DNA of 20,921 bases, from the NCBI GenBank assembly GCA_029068665.1, contig JAIECC010000321.1, positions 1 to 20,921 of the forward strand. Reading direction: 5' to 3'. Both the position numbers and the translations under genes were made by a program. Within the stretch, counting starts at the first letter, position 1. Every line of letters begins with the position of its first letter. The notes beneath the pieces were generated by a model. That model did not search any database, was not told the DNA's origin, and worked only from the letters and a program-made list of their open reading frames with translations. Below, piece by piece: positions 7,553-15,400 of this stretch. The stretch comes from Lachnospiraceae bacterium (GTDB taxonomy: Bacteria > Bacillota > Clostridia > Lachnospirales > Lachnospiraceae).

Positions 7553-8896
7553 ATGATGTTTTTAGCCGGAAAGCTTTATCAACAGCTAAGAAAATACAGG
7601 GTTATACGGCCAGAGCAGATACGAAGAAGTATGACAAGGCTGTATAAAGGAAATGCCCTGCAGACAGAGGAACGGGTAGATGCGTATTATATAGACTTAT
7701 TGAATAAGACTATCTGGGTTTTGCTGATAAGCGGAAGCTTAAGCGGCTTACTTTGGGGAATGTATCAAAAGCAGGATACCGGGCAGTTACATTTTGTCAG
7801 GGATGATTATGGAGGCGACGAGGTTCAGTATATTGTAAGCTATGAGAATCAGGAGAAGACAACAGCTCAACTGACGATAACGCTGGAACCGGTACAGTAC
7901 AGACCGGAGGAATTAGCGGAACAGTTTCAGGAAGGCTTTGCATATTTGGAGAACAGGATGCTGGGTGATAATGAAAGCCTTGATAATATTCTGGTTGATA
8001 TGAAGCTGGAGACTAGTATTCCGGACAGCGGACTTAAGGTTTCCTGGAGCAGCGATGATTATGAAGTAATAGATGAAAGGGGTGTGATAAATAATCAGGG
8101 GCTGAAGGAATCGCAGATAGTGGTACTTCAATTGGAATTAAGCTATGGAGAAATGAAAGAGAGTAGAGAATATGAAGTAGTAGTACGGCCCAGACAGTTA
8201 ACTGATATGGAGGAAGAACAGCGAAGGTTACAGGAACGTGTAGAAGCACTGATTCAGGATGCCAGATATGAGAAAGAAGTGGTTATTCCCTCAGATATTC
8301 AGGGAGTGCATCTTATGGAAGAACGTAATCAAGGCTTGGTTCCATGGCTCATATTGATTTTGGGTATTGTATCCGGCGGTATGCTGTGGTTTCGGCAAAA
8401 GGAAAATCTGCAGCTGCAGCTAAAGCAGCAGAACCGGGAATTGTTAAGGGAATATCCCTATTTAGTAAATCAGCTTGTACTATACCTGGAAGCCGGTGCG
8501 ACCATAAAGGGAGCATTTGAGCGGGTTCTGTATCAATATGAAATGGCAGAGAGAAAAGAGCATCCTTTGTATGAAGAATTAATGGTTATGTGGAATGAGA
8601 TGCATTCCGGTGTTACGCAGGAACAGGCATATATGAATCTTGGAAAGCGTATCGGTCTGCTTCCATACTTAAAGCTGACTTCTTTGCTGACACAGCAGAT
8701 TCGAAAGGGTGTGGCTGGTGTTATCCTTTTGCTGGAGGAGGAAGAACATGAAGCTTTTGAGCGAAGGAAAGAGCGGGCAAAGCGGATGGGCGAAGAGGCA
8801 GGAACAAAGCTTTTGGTTCCCATGATTATTTTAATGGTTATTTCTATGCTCATTATTGTATGTCCGGCAGTGATGAGCTTTGCAATTTTAAGATGA
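7553..8896 (+). CDS. tadC: TadC-like platform protein with an extracytoplasmic Ig-like insertion
   Basis: The 447-aa protein is the second Tad platform subunit. TM1 is at about 52-70. An extracytoplasmic section of about 190 residues (72-260) follows, then TM2 at 262-280, a T2SF-type cytoplasmic domain at about 295-412 ('YPYLVNQLVLYLEAGATIKGAF', 'RKGVAGVILLLEEEEHEAFE'), and TM3 at 419-437. The external section contains 'LKVSWSSDDYEVIDERGVI', the pattern of atrophied bacterial Ig (aBig) domains, followed by an E/R/Q-rich helix. Canonical proteobacterial TadC is shorter and has no such insertion. The start is ATG 7553, immediately after the tadB stop, with GAGGTG just upstream; the adjacent ATG 7556 is equally possible. 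The external domain could contact peptidoglycan or pilins, but that is inference. Confidence 0.85.
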   Translation: MMFLAGKLYQQLRKYRVIRPEQIRRSMTRLYKGNALQTEERVDAYYIDLLNKTIWVLLISGSLSGLLWGMYQKQDTGQLHFVRDDYGGDEVQYIVSYENQEKTTAQLTITLEPVQYRPEELAEQFQEGFAYLENRMLGDNESLDNILVDMKLETSIPDSGLKVSWSSDDYEVIDERGVINNQGLKESQIVVLQLELSYGEMKESREYEVVVRPRQLTDMEEEQRRLQERVEALIQDARYEKEVVIPSDIQGVHLMEERNQGLVPWLILILGIVSGGMLWFRQKENLQLQLKQQNRELLREYPYLVNQLVLYLEAGATIKGAFERVLYQYEMAERKEHPLYEELMVMWNEMHSGVTQEQAYMNLGKRIGLLPYLKLTSLLTQQIRKGVAGVILLLEEEEHEAFERRKERAKRMGEEAGTKLLVPMIILMVISMLIIVCPAVMSFAILR

Positions 8897-8922
8897 AAAT
8901 ACATAAAAAGGAGGAAAACCCA

Positions 8923-9105
8923 ATGGAAGCAATAAAGGATTTTTTAATTGGAGAGCATTCCGAGGATGGAATGGGAGTTGTAGAGGTATTATTGATTATT
9001 GTTGTGCTGATTGCCATGGTAATTATTTTTCAAAAGCAGATTACCCAATTGGTAAATAAGATATGGAAGGCAATTAATAAAGATGCGTCTACGGTTTATA
9101 AGTAA
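8923..9105 (+). CDS. flp: Flp-type major pilin (type IVb prepilin)
   Basis: This 60-aa prepilin has a short charged leader (MEAIKDFLIGEHSEDG) followed by MGVVEVLLIIVVLIAMVIIF and a short, lysine-containing C-terminus. Cleavage between G16 and M17 would place Glu at mature position 5, the hallmark needed for pilin methylation and assembly, leaving a mature peptide of about 44 aa. AAAAAGGAGG (8905-8914) lies 8 nt before ATG 8923, the strongest ribosome site in the operon. This fits the need for high expression and excludes the longer in-frame start at 8860. It is the only Flp-like gene here, between the platform and the minor-pilin genes, and is the presumed substrate of the prepilin peptidase at the operon's 5' end. 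Confidence 0.92.
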   Translation: MEAIKDFLIGEHSEDGMGVVEVLLIIVVLIAMVIIFQKQITQLVNKIWKAINKDASTVYK

Positions 9106-9158
9106 TGAAATGAATTCCAAAGAACTGTGCAGATTGTACTATGAATGGAGGGCAGTAG

Positions 9159-10760
9159 ATGAAGAAAAAGAATAAGGGTCAGATATCCATCTATGTTTGT
9201 GCCATGCTCTGCGTATTTTTAATGCTGGTATTGACGGTATTACAGGGGATTCAAATCAGTGAGGGCCGGGCAAAGTGTAATCAGGCTGTTGCTGCAGCCA
9301 CAGACAGCATTAAGGGTGATTACCAGCCGGATTTATTCCGGCGGTATCACATCCTTGCACTGGATCAGACCTATTATGGAAGAGGAGAAGGATACCTGGA
9401 GGAACGGGCAATCGAATTTCTGGAATACAATCTAAATCCGGATAAGGGTATGTATCGTTTTAATGTGGAAGAGGTATTGTTATCTGACACGAAAGGACTG
9501 ACGGATAATGATTTAATGCCATTGAAACAGCAGATAGCGGAGTATATGAAGCTAAAGCTGCCCCTTGAAGTATTGGAAACAGTATTTCATAAAGCGGAAG
9601 ACTCTAATTCCTGTTCAGAAAAGAAAGGGCTCTCTGCGGAACTGGATGGATTGGAAAGCCTGGGGGAAGATTCGGATTTTTCTATGGAAACATTAGAGAA
9701 TCCTACATCGGAGAGCCTCCGGCTTCTGGGAGTAGAGGATATCCTGGCATCTCAGGGAATGGGAGATATGGAGAATGTAACCTTTGAGGAATTGGCAGGA
9801 TTAAAGCTGACGGAACAGGGGGTACTTGAGAATCCACAAAATATTATAAGTGAATGGAGTAAATCAGATATTCTCCAAATCGTAATACCGGAACAGGCGG
9901 GCTCCATTTCAAAGGAAACGGTTGCTTTACAAAATCCGACTTCCTCAAAGGGCACTGGGAATAATCAGGGCAGTGGAAAAAGTAGTGACAGGAATATACA
10001 GAATATCATGGATATAACCAGAATGCTTTCTGAAGACCGCTTTCAGGAATCCTTAAACCATCTTCCTACTGCCACAGAGGAACTATATGGAATTGCCTAT
10101 GCCCTGGATTCCTTTCAGCATTTTGGTACTGATTCGAGAGAGGAGGCAGAATCAGAATATCATGCACTGGCATGTGAGATAGAGTATCTGCTGGCAGGAC
10201 AGGCATCGGATTATGAGAATCTGACAAAGATAGCAGAGGAATTAAGCCTGATTCGTTTTGTACCCAACGTTTTATATGCTTTTAGTAATGATGAGATGAA
10301 GGAAGCAGCGATGTTGCTGGCTACATTAATTTTGGCTCCGGTTGGACTGGAAGGAGCAGCAGAACCGGTTTCCTATGTATTTCTTGCCTGTTGGGCTTAT
10401 GCTGAAAGTCTGCTGGATGTCCGGTGTCTGCTTCTGGGAGAAACCGTACCTTTGGTAAAGGATAAGGATACATGGAAGTTATCCTTAAGCGGAATGCAGA
10501 ATCTAGTATCAAAAGATGCTTCCGGCTGTGAGCAGAGTAAGGGTATGAATTATGAAGAGTATCTGGCAGTATTGCTTGCAATCATGCCGGAGCAAAGTCA
10601 AAAGTACAATCGGATGCTGGATGTGATGCAGTTCAATATTCAGGAAGGAATCCCCGGATTCAAAATGAAAAACTGCATATATGAATTCCGATTGCAGGCA
10701 GAAATAAGCGAAGGCAGAAATACGTGGTTTTTGGAAGGAACCGGCAGTTATTTACCCTAA
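9159..10760 (+). CDS. DUF5702-type membrane-anchored Tad-locus protein
   Basis: The 533-aa protein opens with KKKNKGQISIYVCAMLCVFL and one transmembrane helix (about residues 11-30). 'LQGIQISEGRAKCNQAVAAATDSI' follows, the TadG/DUF5702-like pattern in which the rest of the protein is exported. The ectodomain begins 'YHILALDQTYYGRGEGYLEE'. It contains a low-complexity S/G/N/E-rich middle (about 150-290), then a helical region with hydrophobic stretches (about 385-425). The N-terminal helix lacks an obvious Gly-X-Glu pilin site, so processing by the peptidase is uncertain. GGAGGG lies 6 nt before ATG 9159. I infer a role as a pilus-associated surface or tip component; the family has no proven function known to me. 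Confidence 0.75.
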   Translation: MKKKNKGQISIYVCAMLCVFLMLVLTVLQGIQISEGRAKCNQAVAAATDSIKGDYQPDLFRRYHILALDQTYYGRGEGYLEERAIEFLEYNLNPDKGMYRFNVEEVLLSDTKGLTDNDLMPLKQQIAEYMKLKLPLEVLETVFHKAEDSNSCSEKKGLSAELDGLESLGEDSDFSMETLENPTSESLRLLGVEDILASQGMGDMENVTFEELAGLKLTEQGVLENPQNIISEWSKSDILQIVIPEQAGSISKETVALQNPTSSKGTGNNQGSGKSSDRNIQNIMDITRMLSEDRFQESLNHLPTATEELYGIAYALDSFQHFGTDSREEAESEYHALACEIEYLLAGQASDYENLTKIAEELSLIRFVPNVLYAFSNDEMKEAAMLLATLILAPVGLEGAAEPVSYVFLACWAYAESLLDVRCLLLGETVPLVKDKDTWKLSLSGMQNLVSKDASGCEQSKGMNYEEYLAVLLAIMPEQSQKYNRMLDVMQFNIQEGIPGFKMKNCIYEFRLQAEISEGRNTWFLEGTGSYLP

Positions 10761-10798
10761 GTGTTCCGGTATAGTGCTGAAAAGGGAGGTGTTATGAA

Positions 10799-11827
10799 AT
10801 GCATACTTATTTATTATATTTTTGGAATATGATTGATAAGAAAATGAAAACCGGTTTCCGGAAACTTTTTCAAGCATATGGAAGAAGGAAACAAATGCAA
10901 AAAAATAAAAAATCCGTCGCTCGCGGAACCAAGACTCCAATCAAAACTCAAATGTTCAACTTTCTAGCGGTCTTCCTACCCGGTTTTACGTTCTATATAG
11001 ATCCTATCCGAAAAGCCCCCTATAGTAATAAGTATGCAGTTCAAAGCACCTTCCGAAGAAAATGGAACAATGCAGGATCAGCGTCCATTGAGGCTATATG
11101 CATTATGCCCATTATGCTATTTGCATTTTGGGCTTTTTATTCCATGGGACAGATTTACATCCTGGAAAATCAGGTATACCAGGCGGCGATGAATACAGCA
11201 GGATATCTGGCAGAGTATGCTTATCTGGCAGAGGAATACGGTAAGGCTGACGGACTTGGAACACAGATAATCGGGATTGGAGCCGCAAATGTTAAGCTCC
11301 GTTCTTATCTGGAAGATACAAGCCGGGTAGAGAAATATGTGGTTGGAGGAACCCATGGTCTTTGGATAACCGGACCTGAAATACTGGATGAAGAAGGGTT
11401 TATCTGTATTCAGATTCATTATCGGATTTGCATTCCGGTACCCTTGTTATCAAAGCTGTCCATGCCTGTCTGTGTACAGGTTCGCCAGAAGGCTTATACC
11501 GGATATCAGGAAGATAAGAAAAATTCTGATGAAGAGCGGTATGTGTATATTGCAGAATATAGTACCGTATATCATACATCCAGATCCTGTAGTCATTTGA
11601 AATTAACAATTGTGCCGGTTACCAAGGCAGCATTGGATTTATCTTATGGGAAGCTGCTTCCTTGTGCATTCTGTGGGAGTGAACCCACAGGGCTTTATTA
11701 TATTACGGAAACCGGTGAATGCTATCATACGTCTGCCCAATGCAGTGGATTAAAGCGAACGGTGAGAAGAGTGAGGTTCAGTGAGGTTAACGGGTATGCA
11801 CCCTGTTCCCGTTGTGGAGGAAATTGA
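10799..11827 (+). CDS. TadE-like pseudopilin with long basic leader and two C-terminal Cys motifs
   Basis: The 342-aa product carries a TadE signature, 'GSASIEAICIMPIMLFAFWA', at residues 93-112, the typical minor-pilin cleavage and helix region (G93 then SASIE). It is preceded by about 92 residues rich in Lys and Arg, whereas such leaders are usually short. After the helix comes an exported domain of about 130 residues. Two copies of a Cys/His motif follow: YHTSRSCSHL (258-267) with CAFC (289-292), and YHTSAQCSGL (309-318) with CSRC (336-339). Both resemble small zinc-binding modules of Ada type. GGAGG lies 9 nt before ATG 10799. Later in-frame ATGs, for example 10895 (AAGGAA upstream), would shorten but not remove the leader. 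Codons at about 10905-11060 differ from the neighbours (more CTA, GTC and CGC). Minor-pilin function is inferred. Confidence 0.75.
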   Translation: MHTYLLYFWNMIDKKMKTGFRKLFQAYGRRKQMQKNKKSVARGTKTPIKTQMFNFLAVFLPGFTFYIDPIRKAPYSNKYAVQSTFRRKWNNAGSASIEAICIMPIMLFAFWAFYSMGQIYILENQVYQAAMNTAGYLAEYAYLAEEYGKADGLGTQIIGIGAANVKLRSYLEDTSRVEKYVVGGTHGLWITGPEILDEEGFICIQIHYRICIPVPLLSKLSMPVCVQVRQKAYTGYQEDKKNSDEERYVYIAEYSTVYHTSRSCSHLKLTIVPVTKAALDLSYGKLLPCAFCGSEPTGLYYITETGECYHTSAQCSGLKRTVRRVRFSEVNGYAPCSRCGGN

Positions 11828-11878
11828 GAATGAGAAGCTTGTTCGTGTAAAAGAAACGGAAAATGGAGGATGATAAGG

Positions 11879-12223
11879 ATGAAAGATAATCGGGGAAGTG
11901 CAATTATTGAAGTGACTTTAATTATGCCAATACTGCTTATGATGATGGTGCTGTTTATTACGATGCTTCTGGGTGTACTCCGGCAGGCATATATTCATTC
12001 TGAACTTATGTATTATAGTGCGGAATCAGAGAATACAAACTGGATTACCTCTGAAACTGCTTTGTCTATGCAGGGAGACAGAAAAACCTTTTCCCGGAAT
12101 GTGAATATAGGATTTGTACAAGGCTACAATATTTCAGGCAGTATAACACAGACAGTACGGGTATCTCAGGTGGAAGAAAATCTAAGGAGGTGGCAGATTA
12201 TTGGAGGTATGGCAGCAGAATGA
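11879..12223 (+). CDS. Small TadE-like pseudopilin
   Basis: The 114-aa protein starts MKDNRGSAIIEVTLIMPILL: a five-residue leader, Gly, then SAIIE with Glu at mature position 5. One hydrophobic helix (about 8-30) and a small exported domain follow. This is the classic TadE minor-pilin layout and a likely prepilin peptidase substrate. I chose ATG 11879 because GGAGG (11865-11869) is then spaced 9 nt away; the in-frame ATG at 11870 directly abuts that site and cannot use it. The 3' end overlaps the next gene by 23 nt. Confidence 0.85.
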   Translation: MKDNRGSAIIEVTLIMPILLMMMVLFITMLLGVLRQAYIHSELMYYSAESENTNWITSETALSMQGDRKTFSRNVNIGFVQGYNISGSITQTVRVSQVEENLRRWQIIGGMAAE

Positions 12224-13520
12224 AGGCTTTCATCAGTATCTGATATTAAATATCCCGGATGCAGATATGGACAGCTTTGAAATGAATATGCTGATGCGGT
12301 ATGAGGGCAGCAGACTGCTCCCATTGGAATTCCAATGCAAAAATGGAGTCGTAAATATAAGCTATGAGATGAGCGGAGCGGCATCCATACAACAGATATT
12401 TCAGGGAAAAGAAATGGATGGAGAAATCCTGCAAGTGCTGTTTACTTCTTTATGGGAGTGCTATGAAGAATTGGAAGCATATCTGTTGCCCATAGAGGGT
12501 GTACTGTTGCAGCCGGAATGGATTTATTATCAGCCGGGGAAAAGGCAGATTCGCTTTTGTTATCTGCCCAAAAGTGGCGGGGCATTTTATCCCGGCTTTT
12601 TATCTCTGGTTGAGTTCTGTATGAAACGGACCAGACATCAGGATTCAGAAGCTGTATTATTTATATATGGTCTGTATCGGTTGCTGCAGGAAGGGAATGC
12701 AGAGTGGGAAGAACTAAAAGGATATATTATGAGATTTACAAAAGAAACATCTGACAGAGAGGCGGGTGTACAGATGAAGGAGGAAAACCGGGCTGCAAAT
12801 CAAGATTGGGAAGAGACTTTATGTGATTTGGAGGATAAAGAGGTTTGTGAATCTGAGGTAAAAATAAAGCTTTTTTCCAGACAGAATCTGGAGATGGCAG
12901 GATATATCTATGGTGGACTGGCACTGGCTGCTTTCCTTTTAGGACTTTTCTTCGGTATTCGCTTTTTATTCCTAAGTCATCGGGAGACGGATATAAAGCT
13001 TGTTATTATTATGGTGATTCTGCTGATTATATTCCTATATGGCATGATGAGAAGCAGAAGGACAGGTGGTGAACAAAAAGGGATTCCGGAAATCCGGGAA
13101 GGAAAAAACGTTGACGGTACGTCCCTTATAATCAGGGATATGTTACAGGAAGAGACCATGCCGGAGGAGGTTGTACCGGAGGAAACCAGTATATTGACCA
13201 TTGCAGTGGAAGTAGAAGCAGCCTTGTGGGAATTAGAGAGTATGCAAATGCAGGTATCCGGTATAGCATTACATAATTTACCGGCGGTGTTAGGGAGGAA
13301 GCCGGAAGAGGTAGATTATGTAGTGTCTAATGCAGGTATCAGCCGCCGGCATGTAATGCTGTTTCAGAGCGGTGAGGATTTATATGCAGAGGATCTGGCT
13401 TCTACGAATGGTACCTGCATTAATGGTGTTCGGCTTAAGGCGGGAGAACCGATAAAGGTAAAGGATGGTGACCGACTCTCCATCGGACCCAATCAGTATC
13501 AGGTGAAAAGAAAGCATTGA
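12201..13520 (+). CDS. DUF6382 and FHA-domain membrane protein
   Basis: The 439-aa protein has three parts. The N-terminal DUF6382-like domain (about 1-180) includes 'RLLPLEFQCKNGVVNISYEM' and 'LLQPEWIYYQPGKRQIRFCY'. Two adjacent transmembrane helices follow at about 234-258 and 265-282. The C-terminal FHA domain (about 355-436) has the conserved GR (365-366), SRRH (381-384) and STNGT (401-405). FHA domains bind phosphothreonine peptides, and the STNG and SRRH binding residues are present, so binding is probably functional. Both soluble parts should face the cytosol. The start is TTG 12201, with AAGGAGG (12184-12190) 10 nt upstream. As last gene of the Tad operon it suggests Ser/Thr phosphorylation-dependent control or recruitment of the machine. 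The partner kinase is not in this window. Confidence 0.85.
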   Translation: MEVWQQNEGFHQYLILNIPDADMDSFEMNMLMRYEGSRLLPLEFQCKNGVVNISYEMSGAASIQQIFQGKEMDGEILQVLFTSLWECYEELEAYLLPIEGVLLQPEWIYYQPGKRQIRFCYLPKSGGAFYPGFLSLVEFCMKRTRHQDSEAVLFIYGLYRLLQEGNAEWEELKGYIMRFTKETSDREAGVQMKEENRAANQDWEETLCDLEDKEVCESEVKIKLFSRQNLEMAGYIYGGLALAAFLLGLFFGIRFLFLSHRETDIKLVIIMVILLIIFLYGMMRSRRTGGEQKGIPEIREGKNVDGTSLIIRDMLQEETMPEEVVPEETSILTIAVEVEAALWELESMQMQVSGIALHNLPAVLGRKPEEVDYVVSNAGISRRHVMLFQSGEDLYAEDLASTNGTCINGVRLKAGEPIKVKDGDRLSIGPNQYQVKRKH

Positions 13521-13546
13521 CACAGGAATCATCCTTTCGTTATCAT
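13517..13546 (+). promoter_or_regulatory. Promoter for the Bce-type regulator/kinase genes
   Basis: TTGACA (13517-13522), overlapping the stop of the FHA gene, is followed after 18 bp by TATCAT (13541-13546), one mismatch from TATAAT. It lies 45 nt before the regulator start. No terminator separates the Tad operon from this module, so read-through is possible as well. Confidence 0.55.
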
Positions 13547-13590
13547 ACAAAAAGAATAAGTCAACATAATAAAAAGTAAGGTGAGTTGCT

Positions 13591-14262
13591 GTGTATAAGA
13601 TTTTTATAATTGAAGATGACGAGGCTATGGCAAATGCCATGAAGATACAGCTGGAAAGCTGGGGACATGAGGTCTGCTGTGCAAAGGACTTTCGTAATAT
13701 TAAAGCAGAGTTTACGGAGTTTGATCCTCATTTGGTACTGTTGGATATTATGCTTCCCTTTTATAACGGCTATCACTGGTGCAGTGAACTTCGAAAAATA
13801 TCCAATGTACCGGTAGTATTTATTTCTTCTGCCTCCGATAACATGAATATTGTTATGGCGATGAATATGGGGGGAGATGATTTTATTGCCAAACCCTTTG
13901 ATGTCAATGTACTAATGGCAAAGATACAGGCTGTTTTGCGAAGAACCTATGATTTGGCAGGAAAGATTCCGGTGTTGGAGCATAAGGATGCCATTCTGAA
14001 TCTAAATGATACTACATTAGTATATGGAGAGCACAGACTGGAATTGACCCGAAATGAATTCCGGATGCTGCAAACCTTAATGGAAAATAAGGGAAAGGTA
14101 GTCAGCCGGGAAACTTTAATGACAAGACTTTGGGAAATTGACAGCTATGTAGAGGAAAATACTCTGACAGTTAATATGACTCGTTTGCGAAAGAAATTAG
14201 AGGGAATCGGATTGGTGGATTTCATTAAAACAAAGGTTGGAAGTGGATATATCATTGATTAA
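13591..14262 (+). CDS. OmpR-family response regulator, BceR-like
   Basis: The 223-aa protein has a receiver domain (1-120) with the acidic pocket EDD at 8-10, phosphorylation site D52 in LLDIMLPFYNG and K101 in IAKPF. A winged-helix DNA-binding domain (about 130-223) follows with 'LTRNEFRMLQTLMENKGKVV' and 'VNMTRLRKKL'. Size and sequence fit the regulators paired with Bce-type kinases and ABC transporters that respond to cell-wall-active peptides. GTG 13591 is preceded by TAAGGTGA at 6 nt. No ATG gives an equivalent N-terminus. It is likely co-transcribed with the kinase 49 nt downstream. The site at 15327-15366 is its probable target. Confidence 0.92.
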   Translation: MYKIFIIEDDEAMANAMKIQLESWGHEVCCAKDFRNIKAEFTEFDPHLVLLDIMLPFYNGYHWCSELRKISNVPVVFISSASDNMNIVMAMNMGGDDFIAKPFDVNVLMAKIQAVLRRTYDLAGKIPVLEHKDAILNLNDTTLVYGEHRLELTRNEFRMLQTLMENKGKVVSRETLMTRLWEIDSYVEENTLTVNMTRLRKKLEGIGLVDFIKTKVGSGYIID

Positions 14263-14311
14263 TTTTTATTGTCATGAAGAGACATTCGGTTTATAAAAGG
14301 CAGGGATTATC

Positions 14312-15316
14312 ATGAAGAGATTTTGGAAGATGCTTAAGAATTATATATGGCAATATCGTTTTAATGCGTTTGTATTTCTGGTATTCATCTGCATTTTTGC
14401 CGGGATTTTTATGCTGTATGATCTACAGGCGGAGGCAGTTATCTATGCAGGAGGCTTGTGCACTGTCATAGCAGTTATTATATTAAGTATTAATTTTCAT
14501 TCGTTTTATAAAAAGCACCAACAGCTTCAGGAAATTCAGGATCAGGTTGTTTTATTACTGGATGAACTGCCCTTGCCGGAAAATTTCATTGAGCAGGATT
14601 ATCAGGATATTATAAAGGAGCTGAGGGGTATTCGTAGTGAAGAAGTAGCTCAATGGCAGTCAGAGCGGAGGGAAAGTATAGATTTCTATACAACCTGGGT
14701 TCATCAGATTAAGGCACCTATTGGAGCCATGTGGCTGCTTCTGCAAAGTGAAGATACGGATGAGAATCGGGAGTTGTTGTCAGAATTATTTCGGATTGAA
14801 CAATATACAGAGATGGTGCTTAGTTATTTTCGACTGGAAAGCACTACATCGGATTTTGTATTTCAACAGTATCCGTTAGATGATATTGTCCGGTCTGTAA
14901 TTCGTAAATTTGCTTCGCAGTTTGTGCGAAAGGGAATTAAGATAGAATACGAAGGAACCAATGCAGTTGTATTAACAGATGAAAAGTGGCTGACTTTTCT
15001 GCTGGAACAGCTCATGTCCAATGCAATAAAATATACGGCAAAGGGTTGTATTACAATTACCGTAGATGAAAATGAGGTATTATCCATTCGGGATACCGGT
15101 ATCGGGATTGCCCCGGAGGATCTGCCCCGTATCTTTGATAAAGGGTTTACCGGATATAATGGAAGACGAGACAAAAAGGCAACCGGACTTGGATTATATC
15201 TTTGCAAGCGGACGGCAGACCAATTATCTCATGACCTTCAGGTGGAATCGGAAGTGGGAAAGGGAACTGTGTTTCATCTGTTTCTCCAAAAAGAAGAATT
15301 GGATATCAGGGAATAA
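14312..15316 (+). CDS. Intramembrane-sensing histidine kinase, BceS-like
   Basis: The 334-aa kinase has two closely spaced transmembrane helices (about 17-36 and 41-62) with virtually no external loop. This is the hallmark of BceS-type kinases, which sense via their ABC transporter rather than by binding a ligand. The dimerisation motif 'FYTTWVHQIKAPIGAMWLLL' holds the phospho-acceptor H131. The ATPase domain shows N237 (LMSNAIKYT), DTGIGI (261-266) and TGLGL (291-295). The signal is most likely flux through the transporter encoded directly downstream. AAAAGGCAGGG lies upstream of ATG 14312. The antimicrobial peptide substrate cannot be told from sequence. Confidence 0.92.
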   Translation: MKRFWKMLKNYIWQYRFNAFVFLVFICIFAGIFMLYDLQAEAVIYAGGLCTVIAVIILSINFHSFYKKHQQLQEIQDQVVLLLDELPLPENFIEQDYQDIIKELRGIRSEEVAQWQSERRESIDFYTTWVHQIKAPIGAMWLLLQSEDTDENRELLSELFRIEQYTEMVLSYFRLESTTSDFVFQQYPLDDIVRSVIRKFASQFVRKGIKIEYEGTNAVVLTDEKWLTFLLEQLMSNAIKYTAKGCITITVDENEVLSIRDTGIGIAPEDLPRIFDKGFTGYNGRRDKKATGLGLYLCKRTADQLSHDLQVESEVGKGTVFHLFLQKEELDIRE

Positions 15317-15326
15317 TTCTGTTACC

Positions 15327-15366
15327 TTACAAAAATGTCACATGAGAGAATTAAAATGTCACATGA
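15327..15366 (+). promoter_or_regulatory. Probable Bce-type regulator binding site before the ABC transporter
   Basis: TTACA-AAAA-TGTCA (15327-15340) fits TNACA-N4-TGTNA, the inverted repeat described for BceR-like regulators. In addition AAAATGTCACATGA occurs twice (15332-15345 and 15353-15366), 21 bp apart, two helical turns, as for tandem binding of OmpR-family dimers. The second copy lacks the left half-site. It ends a few bp upstream of the inferred -35. Confidence 0.7.
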
Positions 15367-15371
15367 TTCGA

Positions 15372-15400
15372 TGGTGTATGCCAAAACCATTTCTTATACT
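15372..15400 (+). promoter_or_regulatory. Activator-dependent promoter for the Bce-type transporter
   Basis: TATACT (15395-15400) is a good -10. With a 17-bp spacer the -35 position reads TGGTGT, a poor match to TTGACA. A weak -35 next to regulator sites is expected for a promoter that needs a response regulator. Confidence 0.5.

Noticed and set aside
10794..10832. A 12-codon plus-strand ORF starting 5 nt before the TadE-like start
   Set aside because: It could use the same ribosome site as a leader peptide, but the peptide is featureless and the spacing fits the longer gene better.
10854..10865. 12-bp palindrome GTTTCCGGAAAC inside the TadE-like leader
   Set aside because: It is short, inside a coding region and not accompanied by promoter elements, so it is likely chance.
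10752..10940. Minus-strand 62-codon frame over the odd leader of the TadE-like protein
   Set aside because: Considered as an explanation for the unusual codon use there, but it has no ribosome site or recognisable features, and the plus-strand ribosome site is strong.
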